Shown here: piece after piece, positions 45,689 through 56,110 of the stretch
Layout: the number at the start of each line of letters is the position of its first letter
How positions within the stretch are numbered: position 1 is the stretch's first letter
NCBI GenBank assembly: GCA_022376465.1
Contig: JACDTU010000035.1
Location: 1 to 64,000 of the forward strand
Source of the DNA: Cubamyces lactineus
Lineage: Eukaryota; Basidiomycota; Agaricomycetes; Polyporales; Polyporaceae
Length of the DNA stretch: 64,000 nucleotides
Reading direction: 5' to 3'
Notes under the pieces: generated by a model
Database searches by the model: none
Told to the model about the DNA's origin: nothing
The model's input: only the letters and a program-made list of their open reading frames with translations
Position numbers and translations under genes: made by a program

Positions 45689-48157
45689 ATGGAACCCGCT
45701 GAACGAACTTCCCTCACAATATCTCTCGAATATCTAGCACCTCAACCCTTCATGACTCAAATCATCACGGAGGAGCATCGCTCTACCTTCAGGGCGGACC
45801 TATTCGAAACCGTCTTGTACGACAAACAGGACGTGTTGATCCCCTTTCAGCCAGCCTCTCGCCCCATCTCCTCCCAGACCCGACGCTCCCCTAGCCCACC
45901 CTCCGGCGCTCTCGATACGGGTCGCATAAGTGATGATGTATACAAGACTATCGTAAATGCCTTGCAGAAGAACTGTGCTAGCGAGCTCGCCGTGATTGCT
46001 CGTGTTGCCAGGCAACAGGCGATGGCCCCAGAGCAATTCCAAGCCTTGAGGCCAGAAGATCGGCTTGAAGAGAAGGACATGTATAAACCACTGGTACGTC
46101 AATCCCCGTTATTTCGTCGCAACATCGGTAGTCTAACTTAGTCTCGCAGGAGACTATCATGCGATTCATTGAGATCCAACTGGATCTTATAGTGCGAAAG
46201 GCCGGAGGACATAGGACGTACACCCGCCAGGTTATCACAAAGAAAGACAACATGGTCTTCGTGCAAGACGTTGTCTTCCCCAAAGAAACATTGGCCTACG
46301 GAAAGCCCGATTTCCTGATCGCTGATGTTCCGCGGCGTCTATCTTCTAGAGACAAGTGGCTTCTGACTGATCCATATCCTTCCGAATCTATCCGGTCGAA
46401 GCAGTGCCCCGCATTCATCGAGGTCAAGTTGTCACCGAAAGCTTGCCCGACGTCTCATGACGGAGTCCACGTGAAAAGGACCCTTGTCCAAGGCGCTGAC
46501 TACGCTCGCTTGATCCTCGCAAACCGCCCCCACCAGCTGTACGCCTACGGGATGTTCATATGTGGGGATATATTCTGCGTTGCAATTCACGATCGTTGCG
46601 GCATCGTTGTTTCCCCGGACACAAGACTAACCGACCCGGAGGGTCTCGAACTATTCGTACGCATCATCGCAGGGCTGACCTGGGAGCTATCGCCTCAGGA
46701 GCTTGGCCTGGATCCCACCGTCACTTTGACGCCCGGCTACACATTCTACGAGCCTCTTCCTTCGAAGTTTCCGCGCTTCCAGGTGAATATAGACCAGGCG
46801 AAGTTCGAGACTGTCGGGCCTCCTTTGTGGCAATCCTTCTCTTTGCTGGGTCGTGGAACGTCAGTTTTCTACGCGATCTCGCTCGACGAGAATATTCCGG
46901 TCATATTGAAAACCGCTTGGCACACGCCAGGACGCCAGGCTGAGGCTCAAGTCTATGAGGATATCAAAGACGCTACAGTTCGAGCTGGCATAGAGTACCC
47001 TCGGGGAATGGCAGAGTTGCTTACGGGGGGTGATGTCAAACTTCTTGTGGAAGGCACCTTGCGACCGGTGACAGTCAGCATGTTGCGCAAGAGCAGCAGT
47101 CTGCAGCCTCCCACCAAGGATGGCATTAACGACAGGGTCCTTCATCGTGTCGCGCTGCGTACCGTAGGCAAGCCACTTTGGAAGTGGTCATCATTGCTCG
47201 AGTTCGCCAGTGCTCTGCTGGACGTTGTAAAAGGTGAGCCCCCGACCGGGTGCAGGATCACATTCAACTCATGCTGAACGTCGTTTGGCAGCGCATAAGG
47301 CATTGTCTGCTATTGGCATACTGCATCGTGATATCAGCCCAGGCAATGTCCTGATTCGTGTGGAGGCAAAACTCACCGAGGAGACACGTCTTCGTCCGAG
47401 ATCAATCGAGCTCAAAGAGCCTCCGCATGACGAAATTGGGGGTTTCTTGGCTGACTTTGAGTTCGCTTCAATCAAATCTGAGCCAGAGCACCTCAAGATG
47501 CCTGGGGACGCAATCTCCGTGAGTGATTTATGGTTATTTCTTTCTTGGCATGCTGTAAACACAACCGAATTCCAGGGCACCCCTATGTTTATGTCAACCA
47601 AGCTTCTCTATGCTTCTACGAAGAAGGAGCGGGTCTCGCGCACCGTAGAGCATGATCTGGAGTCCCTTTGCTGGACCATCATATACGCTCTCTACGCACG
47701 CGCCCTTGAAGACACAGACCAGCAGAAGGATGACGAGATGCGGCATGCTTTGAATCAAGAGTTCTTCCTGATTTTCTCTGCCGTCAGTACACATAAGCTC
47801 CTCAGGTTGCGCAGGGATATCTTCTCACCTGCCCACGACACCTTTGGCTCGGTGAAGGCACTGAAGCATTACGCTAGGCAACTCAACGCCCATCTTCCCC
47901 CTCTCATCGATATTTCATGGGAGTTCCTTCGCCATCTGCAGCCAAGCAATGACACCCGTGATGACGCCGATACAAATTCACAAGAGTATCTGGGACTTGT
48001 GGATCAGGCGTTTCCTGACCAGGTGCGCAAAGTTGTGCAGGTTGCGCCTTCTGACCCTCAGACCACTGCCGCGCAAACGGCCGCTTACTACAAGATCTTC
48101 TTGAAGTATCTTAGCGACTTCGTTCTGAGACTCTCGCATTCAAGCGGACCGAAGTAG
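45689..48157 (+). CDS. FunK1-type fungal protein kinase
   Basis: Four exons (45689-46093, 46150-47233, 47292-47518, 47576-48157) give 765 residues. The family is a fungal-specific kinase group expanded in multicellular basidiomycetes. A long N-terminal region precedes the kinase lobe. Motifs: LLGRGTS (glycine-rich part), VILKTAW (β3 Lys), ILHRDISPGNVLI (catalytic loop with Asp and Asn), LADFEFA (DFG replaced by DFE), GTPMFMS (P+1 region) and the HDLESLCWTIIYAL helix. The ATG at 45689 is preferred because it is the first in frame, 60 bp after a TATAAG. The DFE replacement is seen in this family, so activity is possible. Substrate unknown. Confidence 0.92.
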
Positions 48158-48903
48158 TTCTGCTCATAGATCATTTTCCAGTCCTCGATGTCTTTGATTG
48201 TCTAGTTCTTCATTCAACACTTTACACCAGCATAAGTCTAAATCTGCTTACACCCTGAACAAGATCATCGCTCTCCATTTTTCTCCTCGCCCCCGGGCCT
48301 TCTGTTCTCCTTCTATATCAAATACATGAGCTCTCCTGTAACGACTCGTTCACTCTTTCCATTTTTATTCACTCCCTTTGTCCCATCACTCCTTCCTTTC
48401 TTGTCCATCGTTGCTCCTCTTGGCTTTTCCTACCCACGTCGCTCCTTACTTGAGGTCAATTACTCAGCAGATTTGCTCAGGTTTTCGAAATTAGTTCAAC
48501 CTCCGTAGTCACTGCGTACAGTACCATAATCACCGCCTTGTGCGACCTGCGTAAACGCGGGATCTCCTGCGTAGCACTCGAGTTTCCGGTGGTCATACGC
48601 AGATCGCCCAGCGGCTGCGACGTTTGGTCTACGCAAGTGTGACTGACATAGTAGTCTCAAAGAATACATGCAGGATTTGATGTGTAGCACACATCGCCCT
48701 CGCAGGCTATGAGTAGTCGAGTTCGTCGATGTGCAGTGCGGCTTCTCGCCATCACACGCGCGTCACAACTTATACAATCACGTGTCGCATGCTGCGTGCG
48801 ACGCGGTCTTTCTGCCGTCTCCTACATCAATGTCATATCAGATATGTACTACAACCGGGATAGTCTTGTGACCAGACGTTCGGAGTGCAAATTGGAAAGC
48901 GAA
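48158..48903. other. flank between FunK1 gene and copia insertion
   Basis: Pyrimidine-rich near 48190-48430 (FunK1 3' region). Nothing else recognised. The copia element entered at 48904-48908. Confidence 0.45.
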
Positions 48904-48908
48904 AAGTT
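48904..48908. repeat. left target-site duplication AAGTT of the copia element
   Basis: Identical to 63375-63379 just after the right LTR, marking one integration event. Confidence 0.9.
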
Positions 48909-49448
48909 TGTTGAACTTCCAGGTTATCGGCTGTGCCGGACCGGGAATGTGGACCTTGTGGCTGTGGCGCCTACAACGCGCACAGCATGGACTTTGTTCC
49001 TTCCTTTTACGGACTGCTCAGCATACGTACTGTAGTTAGACATTCTTTCATTCCCTCCATCTTTCCGTTGCGTTCTACACTGCTACGGATCCTTCCAGAG
49101 GGTTCTATATCTATGACACCATATGTCGCGATACTCGCACCATGGTCTTACTCATCGTACATAGCGATCACATGCCTCCTTTCTTCACTTACTCATGGCA
49201 CTCCTCTCTCAGTATATAAGGAGGACATTGTTCGCCCCTACTCTTCAGTCGTTCGCTCACAGACTGAAGAGTAAGTTCCTTCATTACCTATGCCTTTATA
49301 TGCAGTTACTTACCAAGTACTTGTAGCTCTCTTTGTGTCGCTTACAGGTACTTGTACTATGCAATATAGTCGTTCGCTCACAGACTGAAGACTCTCTTTG
49401 TGTCGCTTACAGGTCGCTCCCCAGCCTTCTAGGTTCAGAAGTTCGTCA
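48909..49448 (+). repeat. 5' LTR of the copia element
   Basis: Same length as the 3' LTR and near-identical to it by eye. A TATATAAG at 49213-49220 marks U3; transcripts should start about 30 bp later. Two short repeated blocks follow (TCGTTCGCTCACAGACTGAA twice; CTCTCTTTGTGTCGCTTACAG twice). A GTAAGT donor at 49271 and CTTACAG acceptors ending at 49347 and 49412 form a possible leader intron. Confidence 0.95.
49213..49220 (+). promoter_or_regulatory. TATA box in the copia 5' LTR
   Basis: TATATAAG; the same box recurs in the 3' LTR at 63139-63146 and inverted in the second copy. Confidence 0.65.
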
Positions 49449-49467
49449 GGTTATGAGCCCTGCGCTC
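49449..49467 (+). other. copia primer-binding site matching the Met-tRNA anticodon arm
   Basis: The 19 nt directly after the LTR, GGTTATGAGCCCTGCGCTC, are the complement of a sequence containing GGGCTCATAACC, the anticodon stem-loop with CAT expected for initiator Met-tRNA. Drosophila copia is known to prime with a 5' half of this tRNA, so the same mode is inferred. Confidence 0.6.
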
Positions 49468-49964
49468 TAACTTGTTGCTACTTCTGTCGACATCTCTGCG
49501 CGCACCCTCCCTTCGTCGACATCGCTGTTGTGCACCCTCCCCTCCATAATTCCTTAACTCTTGACTGTTGCCCGCCGACACTGCTACCAGGGGGACATTT
49601 CTGCGCTCGTGACGCAGCCCTGAGTGCTTTTACAATAGCCCTAGTACTCAGTAGGCTGTACAGCTCTTTGTAGCGAGCTCTTTCTAGTATCCCTGGGTCA
49701 GGCCTCGCACTTGCGACAGCCAGCCCTTGTATCCGGGTTCTTTAGGAACTTAGGACCGGAGGACAACCGTCTGGACCCTCCTTACGATACTCTTTTTGTC
49801 GGATAGCAGTACATAGTTTTTCTTGGGCACAGTTGGCAACTTCTACCCAGATTTTCGGGCATTTCGGCTGTCTGGATCTCTGGTTCTCCTGAACAGGTGT
49901 TCCCATCTACCAGGACTTCTCGGTGCATACAGCAAGTCAATCATCGCGTTTTTTCTGAACCGTT

Positions 49965-52900
49965 TTGGAGCCGACCACAGCGGAACCCCTTGCCATAGAT
50001 TCTGAGGAGGAAGTCGACGCCACTCTCGACAACCCTTCGGAATCATCTGCCTTTGATTGTTCTGGGCTTATCCACTTCTTCGACGTCGACGAGAACCTCG
50101 ACCGTTACTACGACCCAGAAGACGACAGCTACTTTGCTTGCGATAGCTTCCCCTGTCCTAATCGCTACCAGAACCTTCAAGAACCTCCACCCGGAAACCT
50201 CTGGGCTGTAGTCCCAGAACCTTGGCAAGTTACTCCGCTTCCTCCTTCTTCGACAGAAGAAGAAGAAGACCTAGAATCAGTCTACGAGCTTTCACCTCTC
50301 CTTGCTCCCACACCCCTTCCTCCGGACGCGCCTCTCCAATTCGCGCCTCCACAATCTCCACCTCCTACACTCGATCTAACCGAGAACCTCGTCGATTCGC
50401 CCCAATTCTTTCTCCTCACTATGGGCGACATCAAACCTGAATCTGTCCCTCTCCTTTCTTTGGCCAGCCAGTACGCTGACTGGGCTGCGAAGATGAAGGG
50501 TCTTCTCATGTTCATGAACTGCTGGGATGTAGTCTCTTCGGAGACGACTGAACCTACCGACGCTGAAGAGCGCAAGGAGTATAGGAAGAAGAATGCTCAG
50601 GCATGCGGTCTGCTCTTCATGCGGACTGGGCCTAGCTTCCACTATCTCCTCGAGACGAAGACGACCAACGGCACCTCCTCTCCGGCCAATCTCACTGCCA
50701 AAGAGATGAGGGATGCGCTGAAAGACAAGTTTGGGAAACCGAACTCTGCGCACGTTTGGGGTCTCTTCGAGTCGCTCATCAGCGAGTCTCGCATGTCGGA
50801 CCAGCGTTCGCTTCAGGATCAGATGAGTCGGATCGTCACGCGTATCCGCGAGATCTCGACCAACGGCCTGAAGTTAGAGGACAATATCCAGGCCCTCATC
50901 CTTCTTTCCAAGGTCCCGGAGTCCTATCGACCAATGATCTCTGCGCTCATGGCCACTATGGACCTCGACAAGATCACCGTCGACGTCATCCTCGAGAAGT
51001 CTCTCTCTGAGGAAGCCATGCGCAAGACCGGTCAATCCGCTGCCCGGATCTCCAAGACCAAGCCCAAGCCGTCCGGCCCCTGCGACTTCTGTGGCAGTCA
51101 GACCCATCACGAGTCGACTTGCTACAAGAAGCACCCCAAGCTTCGCCCCAAGGGCAACAAGGGTAAGGGCAACGGTGGCAAGAAGAAGGACAAGGACAAG
51201 GAGAAGGAAAAAGGGAAGGGAAAGGACAATTCTCATGACCATGCGCACGTCTCGGCCAATGTACTTGTAGCTGAATCCGGCTCTAACATGCACGCTTCTT
51301 TCTATGATGCGGCGAAAGCTGCTGCTGGTGTGCGGTATACTCGTTGGCTGATGGACTCTGGCGCATCTCAGCACGTCACTTGGTGCTTTGACGACTTCAC
51401 CGAGTACGAACCCTTTGACAAACCACTGACCTTCAATACTGCCTCATCTGGCAAAGGTTCGGTTATTCAGGGACTCGGTCAAGGCACTGTCAAAGCTGAG
51501 ACTCTTGTCGATGGTCAACGGTGGACTATTACTCTTCTGAACGTCTGCTATGTGCCTCAGGCCTCTGCACGACTGTTCTCCACCGGTACCATTGAGAAGA
51601 ATGGCTATTCTCTCTTCCAAGGAGCGAGGAAGATGATGATCTTTGACAAGCAGCCGGAAGGCGCTGTCGACTCAGGCTCGACGATTCGCATCAAGGGTCG
51701 AAAGATCCTTGAAGCACCGTACAATCCTGCGAGCAATCTCTATGATTTGACTCTGGAGATTCTTCTGAACAGGCATGTCCACCTCAACGTTCGCAGTTAC
51801 AAGACCTGGCATCGTCGCTTTGGTCATGCAGGCAAGGAGCCTCTTCGCCACCTGCCTAAGAACGTAAAGGGTGTAGACCAGCTTGATCCCACGGATGATG
51901 AACCGTGTGAGGGTTGTGCCTTTGGCAAATCCCACAGACTCCCTTTCCCGCCGTCAGAAAAGCATGCGACTGAGCCCCTTGAGCTAGTCCACACTGATCT
52001 TGATGGGCCAATGCGCACTGCGTCAGTTGGCAGCGGATTCAAGTACTTCGCTAGCTTCATCGATGACTACTCCGGTCTCGCCCGTGCTTACTTCCTAAAG
52101 TACAAGTTGGACGCCTTCAAAGCATTCAAGGACTTCAAGGCTTGGGCTGAGAATCAAACCAGGAGGAAAATCAAGCGAGTCCGCTCTGATCGTGGTGGGG
52201 AGTACACATCAAACAAGTTCTCCGAGCTTCTCCGCAGTCTAGGGATCGAGCACCACAAAACCATGCCTGATTCACCTCAGCAGAATGGACGCGCTGAACG
52301 CTGGAACCGTACAATCACTGAGAAGGCTCTGTCTATGCTTCATCATGCTGGACTTAGTCACGGTTTCTGGCAACTCGCTATTGAGGCAGCCGTTCATATC
52401 TACAATCGTCAGCCTATGCGTCGCCTGAAATGGCGATGCCCCATCACTCTGTGGGATGGGACCATCCCTGATGTGTCCTATTTCCGCGTTTTTGGCTGCA
52501 AAGCCTACGTTCACGTGCAAAAGGACAAGCGCAAAGGGAAACTCGACAAGAAGGCTGTCGAGATGATCTTTGTCGGGTATGAGCAGGGTTCCAAGGGGTA
52601 TAAATTCTGGAATCCAGCCACCCACTCTATCGTCGTATCTCGCGATGTGATCTTCGACGAAGAGTCTTTTCCTGCACGCAAGATTCCTGGCAATCGTCCT
52701 GTTACCCCAGACGATAGTCCGTTCTCAGATCAAGAAGTCCCTTCAGACGATGCCTCCAATGCTGAGCCTGAAAACTTCGAGATTGATATCCCTCTTCCTA
52801 TTCCTCTCCCGGAGGCCGCACCTCCTGCGCTTCCTGCACCTCCAGAGCAACCTGCTCCCCCTCCTCCGCAACAACCTGATCCACCACCTGCTGTTCCTCC

Positions 52901-54104
52901 ACCGCGGCCTAACCATCAGCGGAATCGTCATGAGCCAGTGGGAGGTCCTAGCATAGCACGTGATCGCCCTCGTCGCGAAAATGTTCCTAGACCTCAGCGC
53001 TATAGGGACAGCATGTACGGTGATGAGCCACCTGCAAAGGTTGATGCTCGTACAGATGCGGAAGGAAACTTGGAGGGCGATGAACAAGTTGTACAGTCTA
53101 TCATTGCAATGCTCGCTGCCGCAACCCATAAGCCTGGCATTCCTAACTCTCATCGACAAGCCATGGCATCTCCAGACGCGGAGAAGTGGCATGCAGCTGA
53201 GAAAGCAGAGTACGACTCACTCATTGAGAACAAGACCTGGCTTCTTGTGCCTAGGCCAAAGAACCGACAAGTCGTCGCCAATCGTTGGGTGTATGACATC
53301 AAGCATGATGGTCGGTATAAGGCTCGTCTTGTGGCCAAGGGTTTTACTCAGGTCTGGGGGGAGGATTACAACAAAACCTTCTCGCCTGTTGCGCGTTTTG
53401 AGTCGATTCGTTACCTCCTCGCGCATGCTGCGCTTGAGGACTGGGACATCGAGTCGATGGACGTCAAAACTGCGTTCTTGAACGGCGACTTGGAGGAGGA
53501 GATCTACATGGAACAGCCTGAGGGCTGGGTTGTTCCTGGCAAGGAAAACTTCGTGTGTCTATTGCTGAAAGCGATCTACGGCTTGAAGCAGGCGTCTCGT
53601 CAATGGAACGCCAAGATACACCAAATCTTGCTAGATCTGGGATTTATACGGACATACTCTGATGCCGGAGTCTACGTATATCGGCGACATAGGGGGGATT
53701 CCGTCACGATCATCGTTCTGTATGTCGACGATCTACTCCTTATGGGTGACAAGCCTGGCCATATCAAGGATACCAAGGAGGCCTTGATGCAGCGGTTCAA
53801 GATGACGGATCTGGGTCCTGTCTTGCGTTTTCTTGGTCTGAACATTGTTCGCGATCGTAAAGCTCGAACGATCGACATCGACCAGATAGACTACATCCAG
53901 TCTGTTCTCGAACGTTTCGACATGGCTGACTGCAAGCCGGCTCGCACTCCCCTCCCTGCTGGTGCTGTACTGGAGAAATCTAGTCACACCGCCGCCGACC
54001 ACTCCCGGAAACGGTACCAGAGCCTGATTGGCAGTCTGCTCTATGCAACTTTGGGTACACGTCCGGATATTTCCTTCGCGGTGAAGCGTCTAACCCACCC
54101 GTAA
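49965..54104 (+). CDS. copia Gag-Pol polyprotein, 5' part (Gag, protease, integrase, RT)
   Basis: Open for 1379 codons, the last seven in the nested LTR; genuine coding stops at 54081. The first ATG in frame is at 50421 (MGDIKPESVPLLSLASQYADW), but the frame is open from about 49956 with an acidic, Pro-rich stretch of some 150 codons lacking any ATG. Numbering from 49965: Gag to about 370, with knuckle CDFCGSQTHHESTC (from 373, C-x2-C-x4-H-x4-C); protease DSGA at 464; GAG-pre-integrase HRRFGHAG near 620; integrase core D in HTDLDG, D in DDYSG/SDRGGEY, E in QNGRAERWNRT; a Pro-rich linker near 930-1000; RT from about 1060 with KTAFLNGDL and YVDD at 1253. All catalytic residues seen are kept, so the copy was likely competent before interruption. 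Confidence 0.93.
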   Translation: MEPTTAEPLAIDSEEEVDATLDNPSESSAFDCSGLIHFFDVDENLDRYYDPEDDSYFACDSFPCPNRYQNLQEPPPGNLWAVVPEPWQVTPLPPSSTEEEEDLESVYELSPLLAPTPLPPDAPLQFAPPQSPPPTLDLTENLVDSPQFFLLTMGDIKPESVPLLSLASQYADWAAKMKGLLMFMNCWDVVSSETTEPTDAEERKEYRKKNAQACGLLFMRTGPSFHYLLETKTTNGTSSPANLTAKEMRDALKDKFGKPNSAHVWGLFESLISESRMSDQRSLQDQMSRIVTRIREISTNGLKLEDNIQALILLSKVPESYRPMISALMATMDLDKITVDVILEKSLSEEAMRKTGQSAARISKTKPKPSGPCDFCGSQTHHESTCYKKHPKLRPKGNKGKGNGGKKKDKDKEKEKGKGKDNSHDHAHVSANVLVAESGSNMHASFYDAAKAAAGVRYTRWLMDSGASQHVTWCFDDFTEYEPFDKPLTFNTASSGKGSVIQGLGQGTVKAETLVDGQRWTITLLNVCYVPQASARLFSTGTIEKNGYSLFQGARKMMIFDKQPEGAVDSGSTIRIKGRKILEAPYNPASNLYDLTLEILLNRHVHLNVRSYKTWHRRFGHAGKEPLRHLPKNVKGVDQLDPTDDEPCEGCAFGKSHRLPFPPSEKHATEPLELVHTDLDGPMRTASVGSGFKYFASFIDDYSGLARAYFLKYKLDAFKAFKDFKAWAENQTRRKIKRVRSDRGGEYTSNKFSELLRSLGIEHHKTMPDSPQQNGRAERWNRTITEKALSMLHHAGLSHGFWQLAIEAAVHIYNRQPMRRLKWRCPITLWDGTIPDVSYFRVFGCKAYVHVQKDKRKGKLDKKAVEMIFVGYEQGSKGYKFWNPATHSIVVSRDVIFDEESFPARKIPGNRPVTPDDSPFSDQEVPSDDASNAEPENFEIDIPLPIPLPEAAPPALPAPPEQPAPPPPQQPDPPPAVPPPRPNHQRNRHEPVGGPSIARDRPRRENVPRPQRYRDSMYGDEPPAKVDARTDAEGNLEGDEQVVQSIIAMLAAATHKPGIPNSHRQAMASPDAEKWHAAEKAEYDSLIENKTWLLVPRPKNRQVVANRWVYDIKHDGRYKARLVAKGFTQVWGEDYNKTFSPVARFESIRYLLAHAALEDWDIESMDVKTAFLNGDLEEEIYMEQPEGWVVPGKENFVCLLLKAIYGLKQASRQWNAKIHQILLDLGFIRTYSDAGVYVYRRHRGDSVTIIVLYVDDLLLMGDKPGHIKDTKEALMQRFKMTDLGPVLRFLGLNIVRDRKARTIDIDQIDYIQSVLERFDMADCKPARTPLPAGAVLEKSSHTAADHSRKRYQSLIGSLLYATLGTRPDISFAVKRLTHP
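54078..54081. repeat. target-site duplication GCGG, left
   Basis: Matches 62215-62218. Removing the insert and one copy restores the copia reading frame, which fixes the boundaries to the base. Confidence 0.88.
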
Positions 54105-56110
54105 GGGAAGGATACTACTCGGGCCGAGAGCCTTTGTAGGTCGAGGCCTGCTGGCGGGGGAGAGGGGAAAGGACACGAAGGAGAAGGGAGGTTGGAGTCG
54201 GGTGCCCTGTGACTGGCGCGAACCGTAGCAAAGCCTAGGACCAAAGGGAGTGGGTAGAGAGGGTTGGCTGGCCTTTGCGAAGGACGCGACGCTGGCGAGA
54301 GCGCAGGGAAAGGGTTCGCGGATACACGGGGAAGGAGAAAGGGGGAAGGGGACAAGGGGAGAGGAGCGCGGGCTGTCGATTTCGCCAATGTCGCGGAGTT
54401 TCGCAGGTTTTCGCAACACGCGGTTTCGCAAACTTTTCGTGGAGTCTGTCCTCGTGGCTTCACGCCGTTTCGCAGCTAAGTGGTTTCGCAGATCTTCGCA
54501 AGGTCGTCGCAAGGGTTCGCAGTTCGCAGTTCGCAAGGGTTCGCAGTTCGCAGTTCGCAGTTCGCAGTTCGCAGTTCGCAGTTTCGCAGTTCGCAAGTTC
54601 GCAGATTTCGCAAGGTCGTAAATATCACAAGTGAGAGACCCTAAGGGTATGGGGGAAGGGCATCTGTATTGTCCAACCTCGCAAAGGGTACAGAGATGGG
54701 AGAGGATGCGAGAGGATGTCGCAGGTTCGCTGGATGGAAAGGGAAGGAGGGGAGCACTGCTAGCCTTGCAATCCACAGGCTTCACGTCTTCGTGTCTTCG
54801 CAGACTTCGCAGTTGCAAGCTTCGCAGGTTCGTGGTTGGCAGGTTCGCAGCAGTCGCAGAGTATATGAAGGAAAGGAGGGGAACGCAGCTAGCTTTTACA
54901 CAAACTCCCACAATCCTGCAGACGTAGCACTCGCAACTTCGCACTCTGAACTCGCAGGGTTTCGCAGGTTTTGCAGGCTTTGGAGGTTTGCTGTCTTCAC
55001 AGTTCGCAGTCGCAGGGTTCGCTGTTGCAGGGTTCACAGTCGCAGGGCTCGCAGTCGCAGGCCAAAGATTCGTAAGGTGTCAAGTTATAGATTAGCAGAG
55101 GACGTGTGTACAGAAGAAGGATTGCAGCTGAAAGACTCTAGCAGTAGTGAAGGGAAGTGGGGATGTGTGGTCTGGTGGGGAAGGGGCGAAGTTCTCTGTC
55201 CGCCAGCCCTCGGAGGGAGGAGCGTATGGTACTCGACTCTGGAGGGGGGGGGATGCTGTGCTACAGTCCATCAAGTCTTGGCGAGGCCGCCTGGCCTCAT
55301 CGCGGGGCCAGCTCGCCACGCGACCTCTCCGCAGCCTCCTATAGGCTCTGCTCTACCTCTTGCGCCATATGGCGCCATTCCGCATTGTTTCCGTCGGCCG
55401 ATACGGTCCGTAGCTGGGCACAACACATCCGCGAAGGCAGGGGGAGGGGAGTGCAGATCCACAGGAGTCCAAGAGCACAGGCGCGAGTGCTCCAGGTGTG
55501 TGCAAAGGGTCCCGCGGACGTGTGAAGAGTTGCGCGAGGTCGCGACTGGCAAAGGTGTAGATGAGACCGCCACGGAAAGGAGGGGAGACACCGCAGCGAT
55601 AGCCCTCTGCTCTGACTCTGGACCGGCACCATGCGCATCACCGTGTGAGTGCACTAAGTGCACCGCGAGGCTAGCAAGTGTGCCACGCTCTAGCACATCC
55701 CTGTCGGCTTGAGGGTGGCTCGCAAATGATGTAGCGCCATCTTCGCTGACTTTCGCTGGCTTGCTATAGCCTGTCAAGGAGGGTAGGCAGCTCGCAAGTG
55801 ATGCAGAGTGTTCGCGGGAGAGGTGGTGGCTTCGCAGGAGGAGCAGTGTCTTTGCGGGAGGAGTAGTGTGCTCGCAAGGGAATAGGATGTGTTCGCGTGA
55901 TGCGCCAGACCAGGATGGAAGAGAGATGCGAAGGGGAAGTCACTGAGGGGAGTTGCAGAGTCGCATGAGAGGGAGCAGAGGCTTCGCCAGACAGTACATT
56001 AGAGGGAGAGCCTTCGCGCGAGGGCTGCTAGCACAAGAGGCAGCTGGAGGGCGCAGTTAGCGAAGGTGCGAGTTTGTTCTTCTGAGCCTAGGCAGGCAAC
56101 ATGCGCATCA
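54082..56110 (-). repeat. 3' LTR of the nested element
   Basis: 2029 bp. Two differences from the other LTR were spotted (the last-but-five base G/A, and C/T in a CpG near 55664), consistent with recent insertion. The long plus-strand ORFs within it are repeated in the partner and show no family features. Confidence 0.92.
54514..54612. repeat. TTCGCAG heptamer array in the nested LTR
   Basis: GTTCGCA units run nearly head-to-tail, with TTCGCAAGG variants. The same array recurs in the partner LTR at about 60618-60716, and single copies are scattered through the element. Confidence 0.85.

Noticed and set aside
54090..55037. 315-codon minus-strand ORF rich in NCE, LRT and PAK-like repeats
   Set aside because: Direct translation of the TTCGCAG array; periodic low-complexity peptide is a by-product.
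54669..55712. 347-codon plus-strand ORF, repeated at 60773-61816
   Set aside because: Lies within both LTR copies, has biased Ser/Arg/Gly composition from the TCGCAG repeats and no family motif; the duplication is explained by the LTR pair.
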